DNA of 64,000 nucleotides from assembly GCF_020171315.1 (NCBI RefSeq), contig NZ_JAIUZP010000004.1, forward strand, positions 434,001 to 498,000, written 5' to 3'. The translations under genes and the position numbers were made by a program. Source of the stretch: Pseudooceanicola nanhaiensis (GTDB taxonomy: Bacteria > Pseudomonadota > Alphaproteobacteria > Rhodobacterales > Rhodobacteraceae). Below the pieces are notes generated by a model. That model made no database searches. It had not been told where the DNA came from and saw only the letters and a list, made by a program, of their open reading frames with translations. The stretch's first letter is position 1; every line of letters begins with the position of its first letter. Below, piece after piece: positions 53,056 through 61,271 of the stretch.

Positions 53056-55608
53056 TCAGAATTCGTCCCACCCTTCCTGGCTGCGATCGGGCAGCGGCGC
53101 CGGGGCGTTGACGGCCTGACGGCCTTTCGCTGGCGCGGCCTTGCGGGGCTCGTGCCGATCGGGTCGATCCACTGTGCCCTCCCGGAGCTGGAAGCGTTCC
53201 GCAGCGGCGACCAGGGAACCCGCTTCGCTGGTCAGCGCATGGCTGGCCGCATTGGTTTCCTCGAACATCGCGGCATTCTGCTGTGTCACCTGGTCGAGTT
53301 CGTTCATCGCGGTGTTGATCTCGTGCAGCCCCGCGGATTGCTCCCGTGCCGAGGTCGCGATGATCGAGACCCGCTTGGAGATATCGGCGACGGAGGTCAC
53401 GATCGAGCCCAGGGCATCCCCGGTCCGGTTGACGAGATCCACGCCGGATTTCACGTGAGTGCCACTGGCCGAGATCAGCTCGTTGATTTCCCGCGCGGCG
53501 TCGGAGGATCTTTGCGCAAGGGCGCGGACTTCTGTCGCGACAACCGCGAAACCGCGCCCCGCCTCCCCTGCGCGCGCCGCCTCGACACCGGCATTGAGCG
53601 CGAGAAGATTGGTCTGGAAGGCAATATCGTCGATCACGCTGGTGATCTTCGAGATCTCCTGGCTCGACGCCCGGATTGCATCCATGGCCGTGACCGCCTG
53701 CCGCGCAACATCCCCGCCGGTCTCTGCGTTGGACTGGGCGCTGGTCGCCATGCGGCTGGCATCGTCCGCGCCTTCCGCGGCGGATTTCACCGAGGCCGTG
53801 AGCTCGTCGAGGGCGGCGGCCGTCTCTTCCAGCGTGGCGGCCTGCTTCTCCGTACGGCGGGCGAGGTCATCGGCGGCATTGGTGATCTCCCCGGCCTCGG
53901 AGGAGATCGACCCCGCGTTCTGGACCACGGCGATCATGGCTTCGTGCAGGGCATCCAGCGCCTGGTTGTAGTTCTGGCGCAGCGGTTCGTATTCCTCCGG
54001 GAACCGCGTGGTGATGCTGGCCGTCAGATCGCCTTCGGCCAGCCGCCCGAGGGCGACGCGCAGGGCCTCCACCACGTCGTGCTGACGCCGCGCCGCGGCT
54101 TCCTGTTCTGCCTCCACCTCCTGGATCCGGCGGCGCGACTCGGTCATGTCGGTGCCAAGGAAGATCGTCCGCTCGATCTCCCCGCTGTCATCCATGATCG
54201 GGGAGAAGGTGCCGATCACCATGCAGAACCGCCCATCCGGGCAGCGCACCTCGAAGAAGCCCGAGACCGACTCGCCGCCCTTGATGCGCGCGATCATCCG
54301 CTCGTGCTCGGCCTCGGAGAACCCTTCGCCCCGGAACAGGTCACGCGCATTGGTCACCTGCCCCTCGCGGAAGCCGGTCACATCGAGGAACATCTTGTTG
54401 GCAAAGGAGATGTCGCCGGGCGGCAGGATATCGACCCGCAGCTGCTGAAGGTCGATTGCGCGCAGGACAGTGCCGTTCATCTCCTCCGCCGAGACCTCGG
54501 CCCATTCCGCCACATGGCCGATGATCTGGCCCTCTGCGTCGCGCACCCCGTCGACCGTGATCCTCAACCGGGCATTTTCCCAGCGGGCGACGCAGGTCGC
54601 CGGCAGGCTCTGCCGCCCCTTCTTCACATCCGCGACGAGGTCCCGCAGGCCGGGAAACTGGTCGAAGGGCTTGGCCGCCAGATCGTCTGGCGAGAAGCCG
54701 GGCCAGGATTTGCGCAGGAAGCCGCGAAGGTCGCCCAGCAGCGCGCGACAGGAGCTGTTGGCATAGAGGATCGTCCAGTCGGGCCCCAGCAGCATGATCG
54801 GCGCGCTGGTGCCCCCGATCGCCGCGCTCTTGAAGGCCGCGTCGCGCTGTGTGTCCTTCGCGTCCAGCAAGGCCTGGCGGAACCGGTCGAGCGTGCGGCC
54901 GATGGTGCCGATCTCGTCCCGGCGCCGCACCGACGGCACGGGCGCGTCGAACTCCTCCGCCGCGATGGCGCGCATGGCGCGGGCCACCTGCAGCAGCGGC
55001 CGCGACATCCAGGCCCACTGGAAGGTCGCGACGCCGACAAGAGAGACGAGAAAGACCAGACCGGCGACAAGGGCGGAGCGGGTCCTCTGCTCCGCCGCGA
55101 GCATCAGCTGGCGCGCGGGGGACCATTGCAGGGCCAGCACGCCGACCATCGCCCCGGCGGGGCCGAACTGGATCGGCATCGCGCGGATCAGCCCGCCGTC
55201 TGCGCTTTCGGCCTCGCCAGTCAGCAGGGCAACACGCGCCGCCTCTTCGACCAGGGCCTGGTCGAAGCCAGGCGCCTGCGCCGCGTAGAGGACCTGCCCA
55301 TCCGCCGTGAGGGCGAGACCGCCGGCCATATCGCCTTCCGTCTCGAGGTTGAGCGAGTCGAGCGCCTCCTGCAGCGGCCCGGGGTTGGCAAACTTGATCA
55401 CGCCGCCCAGCTGGCGCGCGAGGAGACGCGTCGTCTCCAGCGCCCGGTTGGCGACGCTTTCGCGGATCACCGCATTGATCCTGTGTGTCGAGATCACTTC
55501 CGTCGTGGTCACCACCAGCAGCACGCAGACCGCGGTGATCAGCGTACCGGTCACGAAGGTGCTGCGCAGGAAGCGCCAGCGGCGCCGTGTGGTCGTCTTG
55601 TCGTCCAT
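53056..55608 (-). CDS. Methyl-accepting chemotaxis protein with two PAS domains
   Basis: An 850-residue chemoreceptor. Membrane spans lie at about 16-38 and 178-200 with a roughly 140-residue periplasmic sensor between. HAMP follows (about 200-255), then PAS 1 (about 262-380), PAS 2 (about 390-500), a second HAMP-like helix pair (about 510-560), and the signalling domain with the hairpin tip DDIAFQTNLLALNAGVEAARAGEAGRGFAVVA. It ends GWDEF, the tether pentapeptide that CheR/CheB bind. No other che genes are in the window. Confidence 0.95.
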   Translation of the reverse strand: MDDKTTTRRRWRFLRSTFVTGTLITAVCVLLVVTTTEVISTHRINAVIRESVANRALETTRLLARQLGGVIKFANPGPLQEALDSLNLETEGDMAGGLALTADGQVLYAAQAPGFDQALVEEAARVALLTGEAESADGGLIRAMPIQFGPAGAMVGVLALQWSPARQLMLAAEQRTRSALVAGLVFLVSLVGVATFQWAWMSRPLLQVARAMRAIAAEEFDAPVPSVRRRDEIGTIGRTLDRFRQALLDAKDTQRDAAFKSAAIGGTSAPIMLLGPDWTILYANSSCRALLGDLRGFLRKSWPGFSPDDLAAKPFDQFPGLRDLVADVKKGRQSLPATCVARWENARLRITVDGVRDAEGQIIGHVAEWAEVSAEEMNGTVLRAIDLQQLRVDILPPGDISFANKMFLDVTGFREGQVTNARDLFRGEGFSEAEHERMIARIKGGESVSGFFEVRCPDGRFCMVIGTFSPIMDDSGEIERTIFLGTDMTESRRRIQEVEAEQEAAARRQHDVVEALRVALGRLAEGDLTASITTRFPEEYEPLRQNYNQALDALHEAMIAVVQNAGSISSEAGEITNAADDLARRTEKQAATLEETAAALDELTASVKSAAEGADDASRMATSAQSNAETGGDVARQAVTAMDAIRASSQEISKITSVIDDIAFQTNLLALNAGVEAARAGEAGRGFAVVATEVRALAQRSSDAAREINELISASGTHVKSGVDLVNRTGDALGSIVTSVADISKRVSIIATSAREQSAGLHEINTAMNELDQVTQQNAAMFEETNAASHALTSEAGSLVAAAERFQLREGTVDRPDRHEPRKAAPAKGRQAVNAPAPLPDRSQEGWDEF

Positions 55609-55684
55609 GCTCTGCCCCCGCAGACCGGGACCCGGAGGCCCATGCTAGACATCCCGGGCCACCGGCAGGCGGCCCGGTGCTGGT

Positions 55685-56266
55685 TCAGAACAGCATTTCC
55701 GCGTTGAGGGCGATGCTGATGGCCCCGATCGGCTGATGGCTGCCGGGATCCGCGAGGGTGATGGAGACCTGCCCGACATACCCCTGAACGCTTTCGTCGA
55801 ATTCCACCTCACCGAGGTGCATCGCCCCGGCCCCATGCGGGAAGGTTTCCAGGTACTTGGCCTCGTCCCCCTGCCAGTAATCGCTCGTCTCGCCGCTGGC
55901 GGCCACGTTGAGGCCCAGCCGGTCCATCAGGATCACTTCCGCGATGATCCCGCCGGAGGCCGCGATCTGATCGCGCAGGAAGTTGGCCGCCGCACCGGTG
56001 ATAACCTCCCGGATCAGCGGCTGCTCGCTCTGCCCCGCCTGTGCGGCCCAGTCGGCCTCCAGCGCGTCGATTTCCGTCTGCCCGTAACCCAGCGTGCGCC
56101 GGTTCTGATCGCGCACCGCGCTGATCAGGATCGGATCGGTGACCCAATCGCTCACCTCGGTTTCGACATAGCTGCGCATGAGCGCGTCGTATTGCCCGGC
56201 ATGGGCGGTCTGGGCGGCGAAGGCCACGAGCCCGAAGGCCCCGGCGCTTAGGAGGCGTCGTATCAC
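55685..56266 (-). CDS. Exported PDC/Cache-like sensor-domain protein
   Basis: A 193-residue secreted or periplasmic protein. I chose the GTG at 56266 because it gives a clean signal peptide (VIRRLLSAGAFGLVAFAAQ, cleavage after AHA) and has GGATCGGAG upstream; a TTG at 56302 is the alternative. The mature part (VILMDRLGLNVAASGETSDYWQGDE) resembles the ligand-binding PDC/Cache fold of receptors, but no kinase or receiver is attached. It lies 76 bases upstream of the chemoreceptor gene on the same strand, so it may act as a binding protein for it. Confidence 0.8.
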   Translation of the reverse strand: MIRRLLSAGAFGLVAFAAQTAHAGQYDALMRSYVETEVSDWVTDPILISAVRDQNRRTLGYGQTEIDALEADWAAQAGQSEQPLIREVITGAAANFLRDQIAASGGIIAEVILMDRLGLNVAASGETSDYWQGDEAKYLETFPHGAGAMHLGEVEFDESVQGYVGQVSITLADPGSHQPIGAISIALNAEMLF

Positions 56267-56502
56267 GGTCTGGCTCCGATCCTGTTTCCGGTTCGGGGCC
56301 AAGATTGCCGTGAAGACTTACGACTCGATTAATCCAGCCGGGATTGCGGGGCATTTTAGGCACAGCGCCCGGCTGAGCGCCCGCCTTGGCCGCCCATCGG
56401 CAGCCGCAAGGCCGGTCGGACCTGCGCCCCACGATTGTTTCGCCTGCGCCGGATGCGTTGGCGCTTGTTTCTCCGCTGCGGCAGTGCTACGTCGCCGGGA
56501 CC

Positions 56503-56578
56503 GCCGGTATAGCTCAGCTGGTAGAGCACGTGATTTGTAATCTCGGGGTCGGGGGTTCAAGTCCCTCTGCCGGCACCA
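56503..56578 (+). tRNA. tRNA-Thr (TGT)
   Basis: A 76-base cloverleaf: acceptor GCCGGTA / TGCCGGC, D-arm GCTCAGCTGGTAGAGC, anticodon TGT in ATTTGTAAT, T-arm GGGGGTTCAAGTCCCTC, encoded CCA. It marks the border between housekeeping genes and an accessory stretch. I found no second copy of its 3' end within the window. Confidence 0.96.
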
Positions 56579-56667
56579 ATTTCAGCGAAAAATCCAGCAA
56601 GATCAGCCTCGCAGCCCGATGGCCCACGGCCATGACGCCGGGCAGCGCCGCCGACACCCCGTGGCCT

Positions 56668-58329
56668 CTATTGCGGAGCGTACCTTGCATCGTCGGTGAG
56701 ACCGCCCGGCTGCCCTGCCCGGTTGGTGATCCGGAACGCCTGCGCTAACTCGAAAGGCTGAATATAGCCGCTGAACCCCTTCATCTTCTTCATGGAGTTG
56801 TGGTCCATCACGCGTTTCCTGACCAAGTCCGCATCGAAGCTCTGATCCGTGTTGCTCACCTTCAGCCGTTCCTCGATGTGGTAGTAGCGTAGCAGCAACC
56901 CCATCTCGGACACGGGATTGAAAAGCGTCCGGGGCGCATCCTCGAAGAGAGCATTGAGCATTTTTTTCGGTTTGCGGTTGAACGACATGAGCCATTCAAC
57001 CGCCGCATCGGCCCCCTCCAGCATGTTGCGTTCAAACGCCTCCCAGTTGAGTTTGATATCGTGAAACCCAGCCAGATCGTCCGGCACCTCAATCTTGAGG
57101 GGAATACTCTTGTGGGGAATACTGATGAGGAAATCGAGGCTGCAACGGTTCATCCCCTCGTCTTCCATTTTTTGTCGCGATCTTAGCTCTGCCAGCGAGT
57201 CACTCATCACCTCCTCAATCGACGCCCGAAACTCGGCTGCCAGTTCCCGCGGCATAAGCCCGAAAGGTCGCGCAGCGGCTTTAGCGGGATTGTAACAGGG
57301 TACATACTCCACGGCTCCAGCATGACGGGCCGGATCGAAGGCGGTCACAGGACCGGTGAATTCATAGACATAAGGGAGAATGTAGCCTTGCCCCGCCTCG
57401 AGCAGATATCTGTAGTACTCTGACTGCGGGACAGGACCGACGCGGACCTTGCTCGCCGGATCCATCGACGCCATCGTGAGGATTTTATCCGGCAGATATG
57501 TCTCGATGGCGACATATTCAGGATCAGGGGCGTAGGCATCGTTGTCGATGGCTGACAGACAGTAGATCCCCGGTTTCGGTTCCGTCACCATCAGGTTGCC
57601 CAGATTGAGATGACCGGGCACCAGCCGATCGGGATTTCCCAGAAACACGTCGAGCACAAAAAGCGCGCCCAGCATCCTCTGGTTTTCTTCCATCGACAGG
57701 GCTTTGAGCGCGAGGACAAATCCGGCGTGCTCCAACACTTTGTCATCCGTCGGTGTGTCTTGCTCGACCGCCAATAGCCTCTGGAGATCCCCCAGGCCCT
57801 GTGCAGCGGGCACCAGATCGGTGATCAGCAATGTCTTGAAGGCCGGAGCCCCGAGCACCTCGTCAAGCTTTAAGTCGATCTCTTGCCGGCGTTTCTCTTG
57901 GTCTTCCGGGCTGGTTTGCGGCAACATGTAGCGCCGCTGCTTCGCAGCGACCCGAAGCCGTTGCGCGATCGTCTGCACGGCCACCGCATCGGTAGATACG
58001 GCCCGCAGCCTGTCGTGAGGGATCTGCGCGAGGGTCAGGAGCTTTCGCGCGACCGCCACCCCGGGATCGAGACCTTCCATGAACTTGACCGTGTAGGTCG
58101 CATGCGGGGCCGTATCGACCCTCAGGAAAAACACCCCATCGCGCCCATTGGAGGAATGGCCGACCCTGAACCCCAGCAGGGGAATGTCGTTGACCGTAAG
58201 CAGCCCGGGGCTTGTCTTGTCTGCTGCGCACTCTCCCAGAAGCTCGGAGAGCCGCCCCTCCTCCGCCCCGGCGGGCGATGCGACGCAGAGACCGACAGCC
58301 GCGACAATCGCGTAGATCGCCCCCCGCAT
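56668..58329 (-). CDS. Exported protein with atypical-kinase (actin-fragmin-kinase-like) motifs
   Basis: A 553-residue protein with a signal peptide (MRGAIYAIVAAVGLCVASPA-GA). Kinase-like landmarks in order: a lysine in TYTVKFMEG (Lys82) followed by VARKLLTLAQIPHDRLR; a hydrophobic hinge region LLITDLVPAAQ; the catalytic-loop-like VFLGNPDRL (231-236) with LNLGNLM (241-247); and a DFG-like SAIDNDA (259-265). NxDR plus GN plus DND is the pattern of actin-fragmin/PI3-kinase-like atypical kinases. The C-terminal 280 residues are unassigned. The start shares its A with the stop of the cytolysin-like gene (TGATG), so both are translated together. Confidence 0.7.
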   Translation of the reverse strand: MRGAIYAIVAAVGLCVASPAGAEEGRLSELLGECAADKTSPGLLTVNDIPLLGFRVGHSSNGRDGVFFLRVDTAPHATYTVKFMEGLDPGVAVARKLLTLAQIPHDRLRAVSTDAVAVQTIAQRLRVAAKQRRYMLPQTSPEDQEKRRQEIDLKLDEVLGAPAFKTLLITDLVPAAQGLGDLQRLLAVEQDTPTDDKVLEHAGFVLALKALSMEENQRMLGALFVLDVFLGNPDRLVPGHLNLGNLMVTEPKPGIYCLSAIDNDAYAPDPEYVAIETYLPDKILTMASMDPASKVRVGPVPQSEYYRYLLEAGQGYILPYVYEFTGPVTAFDPARHAGAVEYVPCYNPAKAAARPFGLMPRELAAEFRASIEEVMSDSLAELRSRQKMEDEGMNRCSLDFLISIPHKSIPLKIEVPDDLAGFHDIKLNWEAFERNMLEGADAAVEWLMSFNRKPKKMLNALFEDAPRTLFNPVSEMGLLLRYYHIEERLKVSNTDQSFDADLVRKRVMDHNSMKKMKGFSGYIQPFELAQAFRITNRAGQPGGLTDDARYAPQ

Positions 58330-60611
58330 CAGTCGACCGATGTCAGGTTGTAGTGGATGCGGATGGCATTGCCACCGCCCTGGAAGGCGAAGGACGGGTA
58401 TTGCTCGGCCGGGCGCCCCTCCTGATTGGGCAGCAGCTTGAACCCATTGAGCGTCACCTCGCGCTCGGTATCCTGCGCGTTCTTCCCGAGCATCATGTCA
58501 TCGGAGTTGGTCGGATGGGTGCGGCCATTGTCGATCTCGTAGACGAACCCAAGGGGCATCTCGGGCTTGCCCGAGGTCAGCGCGCCCGGGTTCTGCATAT
58601 CCTCGCCGAAGAGCGCGGCCCCCTGCCCCCAGACAACCCGGATCCGCGCCGTCAGGGCCTCGTTCTCGTCCTTGGTGACAGGATCGTCCGGCACCTCGAA
58701 ATCAACGTTGCGCCCGACGGGGACGAAGCCCTCACGCCCCAAGGGAAACTCGCCGCCCTCGGCCGCATTGCCGATATGGAGTTTCTTCCACGGGGTCTTG
58801 CGGACGACGGGCTGGTTCGGGTCATCGCTGGGATAGGTGTCATACTCGGCCCGCACGAAGGCGAGCGCCTCGACCTCGATGGCGTTGTTCGCACCGGAAC
58901 CCTCGTCATCGGCCACGTCAACGGTGATATAGGGCACGTCGAACCGGATCTTGTTGCGCAGCCGCACGCAGTCGCGCTGCGGATACTCGGTGGCGACGTT
59001 CACCACGGCCAGTTCGTGATTTTCGACGAACCTGAGCACATAGGCGATCGGCGCGCCAAGCCCGACGGGGCCGGTCGGCTTGCCCACCATTTCCTTGAAC
59101 TCGTCGAGCGAGTTGATCACGCCGTCCTCGGAGGTGCCCCCGATCGACACCACATGCATCCGCTCCGTGCCCAGGGCCTTCTTGTACTGCGACTTCAAGT
59201 CGGCCGAGGCGCTCACGGTCTTGCTTTCGTAGACAGCGTTCAACGCGGCATCCACTTCCACGTCCGAGCGCGAATGCTCCAGCGAGAAATAGATCGCCCG
59301 GCCATAGACCACCGTTTCCACGTAGACGAGCGGCCCCTTATCCGCCTGCAGAGCGGCGATATTGGCCGCGGCCTCCGGGTCGTCGATCCAGCCCTGAAGG
59401 CCCGGGTCGATCTGGGACCGGTCCACACTCAGGCTGTAGTATTTCTGCAAAAGCTGCGCGACCTGCTTGTGCGTGTTCTCATTGCTGGAGAAGCCGAACT
59501 CGGTGCTCATCTCCAGACCATTGTAGGACCCGCCCCCCTTGAGCGCCAAATTCAGCTGCACATCGGAGGTCACTTCGAAGGTGTTGAAATCTGTGTCGAT
59601 GCTGCCGTTTCGGCTGTTGTCCGCGACAATCTTCTGCATCGCCTGGTTCACCTCTTCGAGCGTGCCGCCCGTGGTGTAGGAGAGTTGCGGCACCTTGTGG
59701 GCCTGCGGGTCGTTGGGCACGAAGGGTTCGGCCGAGGACCCCGTGCCACTGGTTCGCTCGTTGAAGCGGGCGAGGATGGTCAGATTCTGGCGCGAGGGAT
59801 TGCTGACCCCGGCGAAGCTGCCAGTCGTCACATCATCCATGTAGAACAGCGCCCCGGGCCAGAGCGCCGTATCCAGCGCCGGTTTGCGACCGACATAGTG
59901 GTTCTCGAAACTGTCGGAGATGCGCGCGCTGCGGGTGACGCAGAGCATGTCCTTGGTCGCGGTCCGGGTGGGCTTTGCCAGCGGATCACGTTTGGGTTTC
60001 GGCGCACTGCGGTTGTCCGTCAGGGCAACGCTGCGCACGCGTCCGCTGACGATCTCCGGCGCCTTTTCAGGCGCAAACCGCGCGTCGCCCCAAAGTTCGC
60101 AGGTCCCATTGGTGAGCTTGGAGAACCCCTCGCAGGACCGATCGGCCGAACAGACCGCCGCGCATTCCGCCGTCGATTGCAGCCCGGCGCGCGTGCCGAG
60201 CTTCTCTCCGACGAACCGGCGATCGTCGAGCACCTCGTAGGGCCCAAGGGTAATCATCTCCTTCGGGTTAATGGCAATCGCGCTGACGTAGCCTCCGAAC
60301 GGATCGGTTCTGAAGCGGGCCTCCGTCTTTTCCTCGCAAACCCCGTCATGTGTATAAGTGAATGAATTGCAATTCCGGCTTGCCGTACAAATCTCAGCGC
60401 AGGCTTCGACGCTGGCAACATCAGCGGTAGTGCGGACGATCGGACCCTGTAAAATATAACCTTCGCGCAGCTCGTAGCCAGCCATCCGCGGATCGTCGTT
60501 GCTCTGCGCTTGCACGAGAGACGGCAAGACCGCAGCGAAAAGAACGGCTGCTGATCTATTGAAGAACCGCCCCGGAACGATTCCCCGACGCGCAATGAAT
60601 TGAAAATACAT
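58329..60611 (-). CDS. Exported PAN-domain / cholesterol-dependent-cytolysin-like pore protein
   Basis: A 760-residue protein. Signal peptide about 1-36. Two PAN-like modules have identical cysteine spacing (C-x3-C-x5-C-x10-C at 71-92 and 150-171). Residues about 220-548 resemble thiol-activated cytolysins: WPGALFYMDD (251-260, toxin YPGAL), LLQKYYSLSVDRSQ (387-400, the IYYTVSVDAP region), LVYVETVVYGRAIYFSLE (428-445, the VYVSNVAYGRTVYVKLE strand), SIGGTS (489-494) and PIAYVLRFVENHELAVVN (521-538). The cytolysin C-terminal undecapeptide is absent; instead an unassigned domain (550-760) follows. It forms a coupled pair with the kinase-like gene. Confidence 0.78.
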   Translation of the reverse strand: MYFQFIARRGIVPGRFFNRSAAVLFAAVLPSLVQAQSNDDPRMAGYELREGYILQGPIVRTTADVASVEACAEICTASRNCNSFTYTHDGVCEEKTEARFRTDPFGGYVSAIAINPKEMITLGPYEVLDDRRFVGEKLGTRAGLQSTAECAAVCSADRSCEGFSKLTNGTCELWGDARFAPEKAPEIVSGRVRSVALTDNRSAPKPKRDPLAKPTRTATKDMLCVTRSARISDSFENHYVGRKPALDTALWPGALFYMDDVTTGSFAGVSNPSRQNLTILARFNERTSGTGSSAEPFVPNDPQAHKVPQLSYTTGGTLEEVNQAMQKIVADNSRNGSIDTDFNTFEVTSDVQLNLALKGGGSYNGLEMSTEFGFSSNENTHKQVAQLLQKYYSLSVDRSQIDPGLQGWIDDPEAAANIAALQADKGPLVYVETVVYGRAIYFSLEHSRSDVEVDAALNAVYESKTVSASADLKSQYKKALGTERMHVVSIGGTSEDGVINSLDEFKEMVGKPTGPVGLGAPIAYVLRFVENHELAVVNVATEYPQRDCVRLRNKIRFDVPYITVDVADDEGSGANNAIEVEALAFVRAEYDTYPSDDPNQPVVRKTPWKKLHIGNAAEGGEFPLGREGFVPVGRNVDFEVPDDPVTKDENEALTARIRVVWGQGAALFGEDMQNPGALTSGKPEMPLGFVYEIDNGRTHPTNSDDMMLGKNAQDTEREVTLNGFKLLPNQEGRPAEQYPSFAFQGGGNAIRIHYNLTSVD

Positions 60612-61271
60612 TACAAAACTCCAGAAACAGAAATCGGCACTTCAAACTGCATTCAGCGTGGGCGAAAAACACGTGATTAATCAACTTTAATTATCTCGAT
60701 TGGAACGTTTCCGGCGTCGAGAGATCGCCCCGGCAGGACACCAGCATCGCGTGTCGCCGCCTGCCCCGAGGGCGGTTTTGCCCGAGGTCGAATCAGTTCC
60801 GCAGGTCCGCCGGGCACGGTCAGCGAACGGCATCGGAGCCCCCCGTTCACGACCAAGTGAACACCACTGTCCGCGTGGTCTGAGCGGCCTCGCCCGTGCG
60901 GCGCGGCGGAGAACCGCGCAGCGCAGTCCGCCATCGGAAGGGCCGGAGCGATCTGCGCTAGGTGCCTGCCGATCCATCCCGAACCCCAAGCCCACAAAGG
61001 TGATTGGCCTTAGGACCGCTGCAATAGCCCCTCCGCCTGCCGTGCGTCGCCCCCGGAGTTCAGGCTCCGATACTGCCATCTCGCGGCCCATGACAGCCGA
61101 GCCCTCACTCTCCCTAAAGGCGTCCCCCCTGATGAGACGGGTTGATACATGCTGAAATCACGGATATTAAAAACAGACCGTAAATAGCTAATTTTAAATT
61201 CAAAAGTTTCGATACGAGCTACTTTTACGTCATCGAAACGCCAGCGAAAAATCGGACATCATCAGAGGAAC
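60612..61271. other. AT-rich gene-free gap of 660 bases
   Basis: The region separates the divergent cytolysin-like and hydrolase-like genes. By eye its two ends (60612-60710 and 61150-61270) are much richer in A and T than the rest of the window, with runs such as TTAATTATC and AATTTTAAATTC. No gene, tRNA or clear terminator was recognised. Promoters for both flanking genes probably lie in these ends. Confidence 0.7.
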
